A stretch of DNA of 64,000 bases, taken from NCBI GenBank assembly GCA_964463375.1, contig CAYXBQ010000007.1, forward strand, positions 1 through 64,000, read 5' to 3'. This document shows, in pieces, positions 25,769 through 34,016 of the stretch. The notes beneath the pieces are model-generated. The model made no database searches, was not told the DNA's origin, and saw nothing but the letters and a program-made list of their open reading frames with translations. Made by a program: the position numbers and the translations under genes. Source of the stretch: UMGS1696 sp964463375. GTDB taxonomy: Bacteria; Bacillota; Clostridia; Oscillospirales; CAG-272. Each line of letters opens with the position of its first letter. Positions within the stretch are counted from its first letter, which is position 1.

Positions 25769-26839
25769 ATCAGCATCGCTGCCGCTGGAACGAAGGCGTT
25801 CTGCCGTCTCGGCAGTGGCCAATGCGTCGATCATGTCGTCCAGTTCCCCGTTGAGGAATGCTTCCATGCTGTGGCTGGTATGGCCAATGCGATGGTCGGT
25901 GATCCGGCTCTGGGGATAGTTGTAGGTGCGGATCCGTTCGCTGCGGTCCCCGGTGCCCACCTGACTGCGGCGCTGGCTGGCGATCTTTTCATTTTGCTCC
26001 TGACACTTTTTGTCGTACAATTTGGTTTTCAGGAGCTTCATAGCTTTATCTTTGTTTTTGTACTGGCTCCGCTCGTCCTGGCACTCGATAACGATGCCGG
26101 ACGGCTTGTGGATCAGGCGGATGGCGGATTCGGTCTTGTTGACGTGCTGACCGCCGGCGCCGCTGGATTTGATGGTCTCGATCTCCAGGTCTGCCGGGTT
26201 GATCTCGATCTCCACGTCCTCCGCTTCCGGCAGTACGGCGACAGAGGCTGTGGAGGTGTGGATCCGGCCGGCCGTTTCGGTCTCCGGCACACGCTGCACC
26301 CGGTGAACGCCGCTTTCGTATTTCAGGCGGGAATATGCGCCTTCGCCGGACACCATGAAGGTGATCTCCCGATAGCCGCCCAGCCCCGTCTCGTTCATGC
26401 TGACCACCTCGGTCTTGTACCGGTGTGTGTCCGCATACATGGTGTACATGCGGTAGAGCACGCCCGCAAACAGTGCCGCTTCGTCGCCACCGGCGCAGGC
26501 ACGGATCTCCACCACCACGTTCTTATCATCGTTGGGATCCTTTGGCAGCAGCAAAATGGTCAGCTCTTCTTCCAGCCGAGCCAGTGCTTCTTTGCCAGAC
26601 TTATATTCTTCCGCCGCGATCTCCCGCATCTCCGGATCCTCGTCCATGAGTAGGCGAGCTTCCTCGGTGTCGTTATATACTTTTTTGTATTCCCGATACT
26701 TCTCGATCGTCGGGCCCAGATTTTTCCGCTCCTTCATGAGTGCGGTATATTTTTCCATATCTGCCATGGTATCCGGGTCGGCCAGAGCAGCTTCGATGGC
26801 ATCAAAACGCTTTTCTGCGTCCTGTAGTTTTGTCAGCAT
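25766..26839 (-). CDS. prfA: peptide chain release factor 1
   Basis: Recognises UAA/UAG stop codons. A 357-residue protein of normal RF1 length with an N-terminal helical domain, RACAGGDEAALFAG, the codon-recognition segment HRVQRVPETETAGRIHTS (the PxT motif is Pro-Glu-Thr here) and the catalytic loop SSGAGGQHVNKTESAIRL. The C-terminus has RTYNYPQSRITDHRIG. AGGAAA precedes the ATG at a moderate distance. The usual partner prmC is not adjacent. Confidence 0.96.
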   Translation of the reverse strand: MLTKLQDAEKRFDAIEAALADPDTMADMEKYTALMKERKNLGPTIEKYREYKKVYNDTEEARLLMDEDPEMREIAAEEYKSGKEALARLEEELTILLLPKDPNDDKNVVVEIRACAGGDEAALFAGVLYRMYTMYADTHRYKTEVVSMNETGLGGYREITFMVSGEGAYSRLKYESGVHRVQRVPETETAGRIHTSTASVAVLPEAEDVEIEINPADLEIETIKSSGAGGQHVNKTESAIRLIHKPSGIVIECQDERSQYKNKDKAMKLLKTKLYDKKCQEQNEKIASQRRSQVGTGDRSERIRTYNYPQSRITDHRIGHTSHSMEAFLNGELDDMIDALATAETAERLRSSGSDAD

Positions 26840-26868
26840 ATCGGTAGATTTCCTGTCGTATTGTAATT

Positions 26869-26903
26869 TTGGCAGTTGTCTTATTCTATTAGGCGTTTGC
26901 CTT
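26869..26903. repeat. paired TTAGGC-N4-GYCTW motif, gap eda/prfA
   Basis: Plus-strand copies TTAGGCGTTTGCCTT (26889-26903) and TTGGCAGTTGTCTTA (26869-26883), 20-21 bp apart. The first contains the eda stop codon and its last codons, so the final residues (KKANA) of that protein are encoded within the motif. Confidence 0.6.
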
Positions 26904-27875
26904 CTTTAGCAGATGCATCCGGATCCCACACCATTCGCCGTCGAAATACACCACCTTCAGGTTGCCCTTTTCGTCGTATTGGCAGGTATCTTCCCGGAAG
27001 TGGTAGCCACGTCTGATGAACCAGGCTTTGGCTCTTGCGGGATCGTTGGTCAGCAGAGCGGCGTGGGGATACAGTCCCGCTTCTTGGCTGTTCAGCACCT
27101 CAAAGGCATTGCCGACCATGGCACCACGGCCATCCGGATTCACGTTGGCAGGCAGGCACAGCAGCTCTCCCAGTGCATTGGCACTCTCAGCCACATCTTC
27201 CCTATTTTCTGCCATAATGGCGAAGTGTCCCATTTCCAGCCCTAACATGGTCTGCACGGCTGCGGCAGTCTCGGCACGAACGGCTTCCCAGTTGCCGGTT
27301 TCCAGCCACGTGGACTTGACCATAAAGCTGCCGCCACAGGCGATGACGTTGGGCAGAGACAGATATTTTGTCAGGTTGGATTTATCGATGCCGCCGGTGG
27401 GCATGAAGCGAACCTGCTGGTACGGTGCGCCCAGGGACGACAGCATAGCAGTGCCGCCAGCTGCTTCAGCCGGGAAAAACTTCACGGTGGTCAGCCCCAG
27501 GGTAAGAGCCGTTTCCACTTCGGTAGGGGTGGCACAGCCGGGGTAGATGGGGATATTTTTGTCCTGCGCTGCTTTTACGATGGTGGGGTTCAGGCCGGGC
27601 GAGATGATGAACTGGGCACCGGCTTCGATGGCTTTGTCCAGCTGTTCCGTGGTCAGAACGGTACCGGCACCAATGAGCATTTCCGGGCAGTTTTCCCGGA
27701 TCACACGGATGCTATCGGCAGCAGCTTCGGTGCGAAAGGTGATCTCGGCACAGGGCAGTCCACCGGCGCACAGGGCACGAGCCAGCGGCAGGGCATTCTT
27801 TACGTCGTCTAACTTGACCACCGGCACGATGCCCATCTCCCGCAGTTTGGTATCCATTTGCATCTGAACAGTCAT
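26889..27875 (-). CDS. eda: KDPG/KHG aldolase fused to a VOC-like domain
   Basis: Residues 1-210 form a 2-keto-3-deoxy-6-phosphogluconate aldolase: GIVPVVKLDD, AEITFRTEAA (catalytic Glu45), LIGAGTVLTTEQLDKAIEAG, SPGLNPTIV and TVKFFPAEAAGG (Schiff-base Lys132), FMPTGGID. It splits KDPG to pyruvate and glyceraldehyde 3-phosphate. Residues about 215-328 (MGHFAIMAENREDVAESANA to GEWCGIRMHLLKK) look like one VOC/glyoxalase-fold domain, absent from the classical 210-residue enzyme. Similar extended proteins exist in clostridia. SD AGGAG precedes the ATG. No uxu or kdg genes are adjacent. Confidence 0.88.
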   Translation of the reverse strand: MTVQMQMDTKLREMGIVPVVKLDDVKNALPLARALCAGGLPCAEITFRTEAAADSIRVIRENCPEMLIGAGTVLTTEQLDKAIEAGAQFIISPGLNPTIVKAAQDKNIPIYPGCATPTEVETALTLGLTTVKFFPAEAAGGTAMLSSLGAPYQQVRFMPTGGIDKSNLTKYLSLPNVIACGGSFMVKSTWLETGNWEAVRAETAAAVQTMLGLEMGHFAIMAENREDVAESANALGELLCLPANVNPDGRGAMVGNAFEVLNSQEAGLYPHAALLTNDPARAKAWFIRRGYHFREDTCQYDEKGNLKVVYFDGEWCGIRMHLLKKANA

Positions 27876-27946
27876 AGCTTCACTCCTATCTGCTGCCTAC
27901 ACAGCAAAATCCCCCGGCAGTCTACAATGGGGGAAAAATTCCGCAT

Positions 27947-27984
27947 GGGGAAACACCTCTTTTTGATAAAAGAAGCATTTCCCC
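27947..27984. repeat. long inverted repeat upstream of eda
   Basis: GGGGAAA pairs with TTTCCCC, with an inner TCTTTT/AAAAGA stem around a TGAT loop. It lies in the 194-nt gap between the M18 gene and eda, followed nearer eda by a CCCCC/GGGGG hairpin (27911-27933). There is no T-run on the minus strand. Possible attenuator or processing site. Confidence 0.5.
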
Positions 27985-28019
27985 AGCGTTTGTTTTTTAT
28001 AAAAATACCTTGTTTTTAC

Positions 28020-28058
28020 TTAGGCAGTCGTCTACTTTTTTTGATAGACACACGTCTA
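28020..28058. repeat. paired TTAGGC-N4-GYCTW motif, gap M18 peptidase/eda
   Basis: Plus-strand copies TAGACACACGTCTA (28045-28058) and TTAGGCAGTCGTCTA (28020-28034), about 24 bp apart, starting 12 nt past the M18 gene stop. Confidence 0.6.
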
Positions 28059-28069
28059 ATACTTCCCTA

Positions 28070-29482
28070 TTACTTGCAGAATGCAGAGAAGGCACGGTGC
28101 GCTTCGTACAGGTCGCTCTTGGAGATGATCTCGAAGGGAGCGTGCATGGACAGAACCGGTACACCCAGGTCCACGGTATCGATGTTCATGTTGGCAATGT
28201 ACATAGCTACGGTGCCGCCGCCGCCCTGGTCTACCTTACCCAGCTCGGAGGTCTGCCAGATCACGCCGTTTTCGTCGAACAGGTTGCGCATTTCGCCAAC
28301 GAATTCAGCAGATGCATCGCTGGTACCGCTCTTGCCGCCGCCGCCGGTGTACTTCGCCATACCAACGCCGCAGTGTACCAGAGCGGTATTCCGCTTTTCG
28401 CTGACACCGGCATATACGGGGTCGTAGCAAGCGGTCACGTCGGCGGACAGGCACTTGGAGTTGGCACGGATCACAGAGGGATTGCCGCCCAGCTCGCAGG
28501 CCAGTTCATCGATCAGATCCATAAAGATGTGGCCCTTCATACCGGAAACGCCGTCGGAACCGGTTTCTTCCTTATCGGCCATCACGACCATAACGGTGTG
28601 ATCGGTCTCCGTATTCTCCAGCAGAGCGGTCAGCTCGGTGTAAGCGCACACTCTGTCGTCGTGGCCGTATGCACCAACGAGCCAGCGGTCCAGACCTACG
28701 TCCATGGCGTTGCCGGCAGGTACGATGGTCAGTTCTGCGCTCATGAAATCGGCTTCTACGATGCCGTACTTTTCGTACAGAGCAGCCATAACGTTCAGCT
28801 TGATCTTTTCGTCAGCGGGGGTCACAGTGCCGTCTTCTTCGATATAAGGAGAGGAGGCGATGATGGGGGTCAGGCTTTCTCCGTCGAAGGCAGAACCCAG
28901 GGCACGGCCGTTCTGGTCTCTGGACAGATGGGGCAGCAGGTCGGTGATGCACAGTACGGGATCGCCGGGCTGGTCACCGATGCGGATCTCCACGGTCTCG
29001 CCGTTCTTCTTGGTCACAACGCCGTGCAGAGCCAGGGGAATGGTCACCCACTGATACTTCCGGATCCCGCCATAGTAATGGGTCTTCAGGTAGCTGAAAT
29101 GTTCGGATTCATACAGGGGGTGCTGCTTCAGGTCCAGGCGGGGGGAGTCGATGTGGGCAGCGCAGATGCGGATACCATTTTCGATGGGCTCGTTCCCGAC
29201 ACGGATGGCGAACAGGCTCTTGCCTCTGTTGTTGTAGTAGATCTTATCGCCGGCTTCCAGCTTATCGCCCAGCTTGTAGGAGCGGAATCCAGCGGCTTCC
29301 AGCTTTTCGATGGCGTAGAGCACGGCTTCTCTTTCGGTCTTGGCTACGTCCAGGAAGTGCATATATTCCTTGGCGTATTCCATAGCCTCTGCCAGCTGTT
29401 CGTGGGTCTTCACTTCAAATGCGGACTTCTTGGTGTAGAACAGCTCTTCTTTCAGCTGCTGTCCCTTGGTCTTGTCTGCCAT
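28070..29482 (-). CDS. M18 family aminopeptidase
   Basis: A 470-residue cytoplasmic zinc aminopeptidase. Metal and catalytic motifs include CAAHIDSPRLDLK, HYYGGIRKYQWV, GAYGHDDRVCAYTELTALLE, ADKEETGSDGVSGM, ALVHCGVGMAKYTGGGGKSG and VPVLSMHAPFE. The start MADKTKGQQLKEELF at 29482 has AAAGGAA upstream and is preferred to a longer frame that would overlap the upstream gene. It follows the transglycosylase by 41 nt and ends the coaE transcript or is followed by eda. Confidence 0.94.
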   Translation of the reverse strand: MADKTKGQQLKEELFYTKKSAFEVKTHEQLAEAMEYAKEYMHFLDVAKTEREAVLYAIEKLEAAGFRSYKLGDKLEAGDKIYYNNRGKSLFAIRVGNEPIENGIRICAAHIDSPRLDLKQHPLYESEHFSYLKTHYYGGIRKYQWVTIPLALHGVVTKKNGETVEIRIGDQPGDPVLCITDLLPHLSRDQNGRALGSAFDGESLTPIIASSPYIEEDGTVTPADEKIKLNVMAALYEKYGIVEADFMSAELTIVPAGNAMDVGLDRWLVGAYGHDDRVCAYTELTALLENTETDHTVMVVMADKEETGSDGVSGMKGHIFMDLIDELACELGGNPSVIRANSKCLSADVTACYDPVYAGVSEKRNTALVHCGVGMAKYTGGGGKSGTSDASAEFVGEMRNLFDENGVIWQTSELGKVDQGGGGTVAMYIANMNIDTVDLGVPVLSMHAPFEIISKSDLYEAHRAFSAFCK

Positions 29483-29523
29483 GATGATATTTCCTTTCAT
29501 GTATACATGATATTTTACAAGAT

Positions 29524-30096
29524 TTAGCTGTAGTACAGTTCCTGGTAGACCTCCACGTTCTCGCACACGGTATCCACATACTGCTGTGTGGCCTCGTCCG
29601 GGAAGGTGGTCAGGTTGCCCAGGCTATCGGTCAGGCTGCGGTCGGTCATCCAAAGATCCACCGTGTTCTGGCCGGCGTGCAGGATGGCAAAAACGGTATT
29701 CCATCGGCTGTACTCTGTGTACAGGTACGAGAGCATATAGGCACCGTAGCGGATGTTGGTCTCCGGATCGTACAGGATGCCGGGCTCCAGATCCTCACGG
29801 GTCAGGGTGAGCAGCCAGGAGAAGGTATCCGGGGAGATCTGCATCAGCCCCACTTCGCCGTTCTCGGACAGCTTATTGCTTTCAAAATCGCTCTCCGTTT
29901 TGATCACCGCATACAGGATGTATTCGGGCACGCCGTATTCTTCTGCGTATTTGGTAACAAATTCGGCGAACCGAACGGGGTGGTTTTCCAGATCGATCCG
30001 GTGCCAAATGGTCTGGTACAAAAAGCCACAGGCCAGCGACAGGCACAGGATCACAAGGATCACCACACTGCGGAATAGGGTACTGCGGAATTTCAT
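29524..30096 (-). CDS. membrane-anchored lytic transglycosylase (SLT domain)
   Basis: A 190-residue protein with an N-terminal membrane anchor or uncleaved signal (about 8-28) and an SLT/goose-lysozyme-type domain: VPEYILYAVIKTESDFESNK with the probable catalytic Glu, GEVGLMQISPDTFSWL, NIRYGAYMLSYLYTEY and AILHAGQNTV. It cleaves peptidoglycan glycan strands with 1,6-anhydro ends. Its ATG overlaps the coaE stop by 4 nt, an ancient-looking pairing seen in many clostridia. Confidence 0.92.
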   Translation of the reverse strand: MKFRSTLFRSVVILVILCLSLACGFLYQTIWHRIDLENHPVRFAEFVTKYAEEYGVPEYILYAVIKTESDFESNKLSENGEVGLMQISPDTFSWLLTLTREDLEPGILYDPETNIRYGAYMLSYLYTEYSRWNTVFAILHAGQNTVDLWMTDRSLTDSLGNLTTFPDEATQQYVDTVCENVEVYQELYYS

Positions 30097-30731
30097 GCTT
30101 TCCTCCCACGCAGTGCTTCGATCACCCGATCCACCCGGCTATACAGAGTCTCCCGGTCGGCATCGTTTTCGATCACATAATCGGCTCGGGCCACCAGCGA
30201 CTCCTGGGACATTTGGCTCCGCAGGCGTTTCTCTGCCGCCGGTCGATCGATGCCGTCTCGCTTCATGATCCGGTGGATGCGCACCTCCTCGGGGGCTGTC
30301 ACGCAGACAACGGCGGCGCAGTGGGCATCGAATCCGCTTTCGTACAGCACCGGTGCGTCGATCAGGACGATGTCGGCTCCCTGGGCGGTGTACATAGCGG
30401 CGATCCGCTCCGTTTCGGCTAAGATATACTGGTGGGTGATGCAGTTCAGGTCCGCTAAATTCTGCCGACAGCGTTCCGCTTCTTCGGGGTCACTGCCGTC
30501 TGCAAACACCAGCGAACGCATGACCGCTCGATCCAAGGCGTTCTCCGGTGTGACGATGGCAGAGCCAAAACGCGCCACCAATGCTGCCATACACGGAGAC
30601 AGAACTTCGCCGGGACCGGTCATATCCCGGTACACCCCATCGGTATCCACCGACGGTACGCCTCTGTCCGCAAACATGGCGGCGATATATCCTTTACCGG
30701 ACCCGCTCCGTCCGCACAATCCCACAAGCAT
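30093..30731 (-). CDS. coaE: dephospho-CoA kinase
   Basis: Last step of coenzyme A synthesis: phosphorylates the 3'-OH of dephospho-CoA. A 212-residue enzyme with P-loop LCGRSGSGKGYIAA, substrate motifs VPSVDTDGVYRDM and VLIDAPVLYESGF, and a C-terminal RIMKRDGIDRPAAEKRLRSQ lid. The ATG at 30731 follows GGGGAGG by 9 nt; the upstream ATG/GTG extension has no SD. Promoter at 30764-30792. Confidence 0.94.
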   Translation of the reverse strand: MLVGLCGRSGSGKGYIAAMFADRGVPSVDTDGVYRDMTGPGEVLSPCMAALVARFGSAIVTPENALDRAVMRSLVFADGSDPEEAERCRQNLADLNCITHQYILAETERIAAMYTAQGADIVLIDAPVLYESGFDAHCAAVVCVTAPEEVRIHRIMKRDGIDRPAAEKRLRSQMSQESLVARADYVIENDADRETLYSRVDRVIEALRGRKA

Positions 30732-30763
30732 GGCTATTCCTCCCCTACTCCTGTATCCTTTAT

Positions 30764-30792
30764 ATTGTACCACAAGCCTGCCGTTTTTGCAA
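30764..30792 (-). promoter_or_regulatory. sigma-A promoter of coaE
   Basis: Minus strand -35 TTGCAA (30792-30787), 17-bp spacer ending TTGTGG, -10 TACAAT (30769-30764). It lies about 50 nt past the stop of the Gx-transporter gene. Confidence 0.78.
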
Positions 30793-30839
30793 GAGACGAA
30801 CGTGAATATCTTGTAAAATTCTTTCGAAACCGGAAAAAA

Positions 30840-31331
30840 TCATGCCATAGGCAGGCGTTTTACCAAAATTTGGGCACACAGACCGGTAAATAGTCCCGCA
30901 AGGATGCCGGAAAACAGCAGTACCGGGAGATACACCAGAATGGCGGTGGTGCGCATGAGCAGGATGGCGGCTGTGATCTGGCCTACATTATGGAACACGG
31001 CACCACAGGGACTGGCCAGCCAAATGTGTTTTTTCGGGATCACATGCTTTAATAGGAGCATCCCACATAGGCAAAACACGGCACCGGCAAAACTATATAA
31101 AAACGAAACTGCCGTGCCGCTGAACATACTGCCCAGCACCAGCCGTACCAGCACGATGAGCCACACCTCGCCCGGCTTGCAGGTGTATACGGCGTACACG
31201 GTGATGATGTTGGCAAGACCCAGCTTGACACCGGGGATGGGGACTAAATTGGGGATGCGCAGCTCGATGATGAAAATGATCAGGGCGACTGCGGCAAGGA
31301 GGGACAGCTTTGTCAGGCGTTTGGTGTTCAT
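30840..31331 (-). CDS. Gx transporter family membrane protein
   Basis: A 163-residue integral membrane protein with about five hydrophobic segments and the pattern LSLLAAVALIIFIIELRIPN, LVPIPGVKLGLANIITVYAV and FLYSFAGAVFCLCGML. It matches the Gx transporter family, once named heptaprenyl diphosphate synthase component I. In other Firmicutes these genes accompany flavin-based electron-transfer loci. Its start overlaps the NusG-II gene stop by 4 nt. Last gene of the apbE cluster; no obvious terminator follows. Activity unknown. Confidence 0.85.
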   Translation of the reverse strand: MNTKRLTKLSLLAAVALIIFIIELRIPNLVPIPGVKLGLANIITVYAVYTCKPGEVWLIVLVRLVLGSMFSGTAVSFLYSFAGAVFCLCGMLLLKHVIPKKHIWLASPCGAVFHNVGQITAAILLMRTTAILVYLPVLLFSGILAGLFTGLCAQILVKRLPMA

Positions 31332-31690
31332 GATGCCGCCTCCTGGAACCGGATCAGCAGCTTATGGGGCAGACACACCAGCGGTTCCGCTTCGCTATGC
31401 AGGATCCCCATCTGCACGCAGGTACCGTCCGGGCAGTCGGCAGCTTGGATGCGGAGGGTGCCGTTTTCGATGCAGATCACGTTTTCGCCGCCTGCCGGAG
31501 ACTGGATCGTGAAGGTGCGGTCGGCAGCGTGGGACAGGTCGATGGTCTCCAGCACTTCCCCATCCTGCACGATGGCTACCAGCTGTCCCGGTTTTCTTTG
31601 GTAAAGCACTGCCATGCCGATAATGCTGGCTATGAGTACCAGCACCAGGATCGTGGCGACCAGGCAGATCCCTTTATTCTGCTTCTGCAT
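31328..31690 (-). CDS. NusG domain II-containing protein
   Basis: A 120-residue protein with one N-terminal membrane segment (about 8-28) and an extracytoplasmic NusG-domain-II-like part. The conserved Cys pattern is CPDGTCVQMG then VCLPHKLLI. This domain type sits beside Gx transporters and ApbE in electron-transfer loci. The ATG at 31690 follows GGAGGTG by 4-8 nt and lies inside the end of apbE (17-nt overlap). The Cys residues could form a disulfide or hold a cofactor; not shown. Confidence 0.85.
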   Translation of the reverse strand: MQKQNKGICLVATILVLVLIASIIGMAVLYQRKPGQLVAIVQDGEVLETIDLSHAADRTFTIQSPAGGENVICIENGTLRIQAADCPDGTCVQMGILHSEAEPLVCLPHKLLIRFQEAAS

Positions 31691-32741
31691 ACAACACCTC
31701 CACAGGCATGGCACTCACGTTTGTGTACTGCCCTGCCAACCCTTCTGTGATATAGATCTGTCCATCCTCGGTGACGTACACCATATCGAAATCCCCGCAG
31801 CTTTGCCAGATCTCCTTTGCCCGATCGGAACCACTGACGTACAGTGCCGTGGACAGGCCGTCACAGCGCAGACCGCAGTCGTCCCTTGTGCTGTCGCCTA
31901 CAATGGTCATGGACACGATGCCGTTGTCGGCTGGATAGCCCGTTTGGCTGTCGAGGATGTGACAATAGCGCACGCCGTCTTCGCCTATGAAATACCGCTC
32001 ATAGTTGCCGGATGTGATGACCACCGCATCGGTGACCGCCAGCACCATCATATTGTTCTCCGGCGCAAAGGGATCGGCAATGGCTACCTTCCAGGGCGTG
32101 CCATCCGTTTTGGCTCCGATGGTATGGACGTTGCCGCCTAAGTTCAGCAGTGCCGAGGTCACGCCACCCTCCCGCAGCAGCTTTGCCACCACATCTCCGG
32201 TGTAACCTTTGGCAAGGGAGCCTAAGTCGATCTGCATATCGGTGGGCAGGGTCACGGTATCGTCGGTCAGCTGGATCTTGGTGTAATCCACGTGAGGCAG
32301 CAGATCGGCAATGGTGTCTGGCGATGGGATCTGGTTCTGGCCGGTGGTGAAGCCCCAGGCAGCTACCAAAGGATAGATGGATACGTCCAGGGCTCCGTTT
32401 GTCAGGTTGCCTAGCGTGATGGCTGTTTCCAGGATCGCCGTGGTGTCCGCTGTGACGGTGACACTTTGTCCACCGGCTCGGTTCAGTTTGCCAATATCGC
32501 TGTCCGGCTCGGTCACGGATAGGCTGTGCTCTAAGGTCCGGATCCTGATCTTGGCTTCTGCTAATAATGCGTCTGCGCCGGGGCCATAGGCTTTCATGGT
32601 CATGAAGGTGTCCATGGCGAACAGATCCGCTTCCGCTTGGATGGGGGCAGTGGGTACTGTGTCAGGGACTTGGGATGTGCAGCCGGTCAACAGCAGAAGC
32701 AGACTGCACAGTGCCCCGATACGCTTGCCCTTAGCCGACAT
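31674..32741 (-). CDS. apbE: FAD:protein FMN transferase, lipoprotein
   Basis: Attaches FMN covalently to a Thr of target proteins outside the membrane. A 355-residue lipoprotein with lipobox LLTGC (Cys21). Family motifs: FAMDTFMTMKAYG, FTTG, QIDLGSLAKGYTGDVVAKLL, ALLNLGGNVHTIG, CHILDSQTGYPADNGIVSMT and DGLSTALYVSG. The ATG at 32741 overlaps the upstream gene by 11 nt with AGGAAG as SD. Likely targets are the FMN-binding protein immediately upstream (SGAT motif) and possibly the Tp47-type protein. Confidence 0.93.
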   Translation of the reverse strand: MSAKGKRIGALCSLLLLLTGCTSQVPDTVPTAPIQAEADLFAMDTFMTMKAYGPGADALLAEAKIRIRTLEHSLSVTEPDSDIGKLNRAGGQSVTVTADTTAILETAITLGNLTNGALDVSIYPLVAAWGFTTGQNQIPSPDTIADLLPHVDYTKIQLTDDTVTLPTDMQIDLGSLAKGYTGDVVAKLLREGGVTSALLNLGGNVHTIGAKTDGTPWKVAIADPFAPENNMMVLAVTDAVVITSGNYERYFIGEDGVRYCHILDSQTGYPADNGIVSMTIVGDSTRDDCGLRCDGLSTALYVSGSDRAKEIWQSCGDFDMVYVTEDGQIYITEGLAGQYTNVSAMPVEVLYAEAE

Positions 32742-33894
32742 TTTTGGCTTCCTGCAAGGCTTTTTCCACCGCCTGCATGATCCCCTTGGAACTGTAGGTA
32801 GCACCGGACACGGCATCCACGGTGGTGGACTGGGTCGTCAGGATGGCATTGATAACGGGAGCTTCGGCCTGCTCAAAATACCACAGGTCCTCTTCGGCAC
32901 TCTTGGCATCGATGGATACGATGGTGTCGTCGGCGATGGTGATCGTTACGGTGATGTCACCGTCATACCCATAGGCAGAGGCGGTGTAGGTACCGTCCTT
33001 GTACAGGCTTTGGGGAGTCGTTTCTTCGGTCGGTGTGGCTGCATCGGTATCTGTAGTGGTTTCGGGTTCCGGGATCGTTGCGGTCGTTTCTGGGGGCTCC
33101 GGCTGCGTATCCACAGACATTGCCGGTTCTGCGGCTTTGGGAGACTGGATGAGCAGCAGGACTACCAGCATCCCCGCTACCACGATGGCACCGCTGATCC
33201 GACTGGCCAGCTTGGCATCTACCGTATGCTTTTTGCAAACGGCCTTGCGGATCCGGAACACGGCGTAGGCGATAAACACTATGCTATAGACGCACACGCT
33301 GATCTGGTAGGACAGACGACCGTTTCTCGCCATGGGCAAAAACAGCACCATGATGTGGGTGTACAGCAATGCATAGAACAGATATGCCGTCCGCTGGAGC
33401 TGCTTCCACTTTTTGGCAGCCAGCTTTTTGCGGACCTTTGGGAAGGACAAGATCGTCAAGGGGATCATGATCACCAGCATGACAAGCGAGAGAATACCGG
33501 CGGCAAGCTGGGTGGGCTTCATAGAACCGGCATCGGTGAACATACGGACAAAGTAGGTCTTACCATAGCCCAGGTTATGACCCAGCGTCAGGATGGCGGC
33601 TAAGATGGACAGTTCCCCACGGATGGGCATGAAGGCCTTCATCAAGGCAGAACCGTTGGACATGGCACCGATCCACATGACGATGCACCAGATGGCCGTT
33701 GCCAATGCGCCGCGACTGAACAGGCCGATCACGTAGTTTTGCAGGAAGGACGGTGCGCCACGAAAGTCAAACACAGTCACAACGACAGACAGGGCGGCAG
33801 CCAGGATGTAGAACAGGTTGGCATGCTTTTTCAGTACGTTGCGGCCGGTGTATGCCAGCAGTACCGCCAGCACAAGGGCGAGAAGGAATAGCAT
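32731..33894 (-). CDS. ferric-reductase-like membrane protein with FMN-binding domain
   Basis: A 387-residue protein. Residues about 1-240 have six to seven hydrophobic segments resembling ferric reductase-like transmembrane domains; His in LTLGHNLGYG and FYALLYTHIMV are candidate heme ligands. A Pro/Glu/Thr linker (about 245-295) leads to an extracytoplasmic FMN-binding domain (about 298-383) ending DAVSGATYSSKGIMQAVEKA. Thr366 in SGAT is the expected flavinylation site for the ApbE encoded next door. Predicted to pass electrons across the membrane to an external flavin. SD AGGAGAA before the ATG. Confidence 0.88.
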   Translation of the reverse strand: MLFLLALVLAVLLAYTGRNVLKKHANLFYILAAALSVVVTVFDFRGAPSFLQNYVIGLFSRGALATAIWCIVMWIGAMSNGSALMKAFMPIRGELSILAAILTLGHNLGYGKTYFVRMFTDAGSMKPTQLAAGILSLVMLVIMIPLTILSFPKVRKKLAAKKWKQLQRTAYLFYALLYTHIMVLFLPMARNGRLSYQISVCVYSIVFIAYAVFRIRKAVCKKHTVDAKLASRISGAIVVAGMLVVLLLIQSPKAAEPAMSVDTQPEPPETTATIPEPETTTDTDAATPTEETTPQSLYKDGTYTASAYGYDGDITVTITIADDTIVSIDAKSAEEDLWYFEQAEAPVINAILTTQSTTVDAVSGATYSSKGIMQAVEKALQEAKNVG

Positions 33895-33931
33895 ATGTTT
33901 CTCCTATTTTGTAAGATTCCCCATACACAGA

Positions 33932-33980
33932 GGCCGCAGCCACCTGAAACCGAAATAGCGGCTTTGGGATGACTGCGGCA
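33932..33980 (-). other. long imperfect hairpin between Tp47-type and reductase genes
   Basis: On the minus strand GCCGCAGTCA pairs with TGGCTGCGGC (one wobble), extended by CC/GG, with an inner AAGCCG/CGGTTT stem. No T-run follows. It lies in the 122-nt gap before the reductase gene. Possible partial stop or processing site that lowers expression of downstream membrane genes relative to the Tp47-type protein. Confidence 0.5.
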
Positions 33981-34016
33981 GCCTATGGAGGGTATGGATC
34001 CGGTCAGACCGGGGGA

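Noticed and set aside
24591..28058. CRISPR-like or transposon origin of the paired motif
   Set aside because: Units are only about 15 bp, gaps are short, there are no spacers of uniform length, terminal repeats or target-site duplications.
33932..33980. Cobalamin or FMN riboswitch before the reductase gene
   Set aside because: The conserved cores of these riboswitches are not present; only a long imperfect stem is seen.
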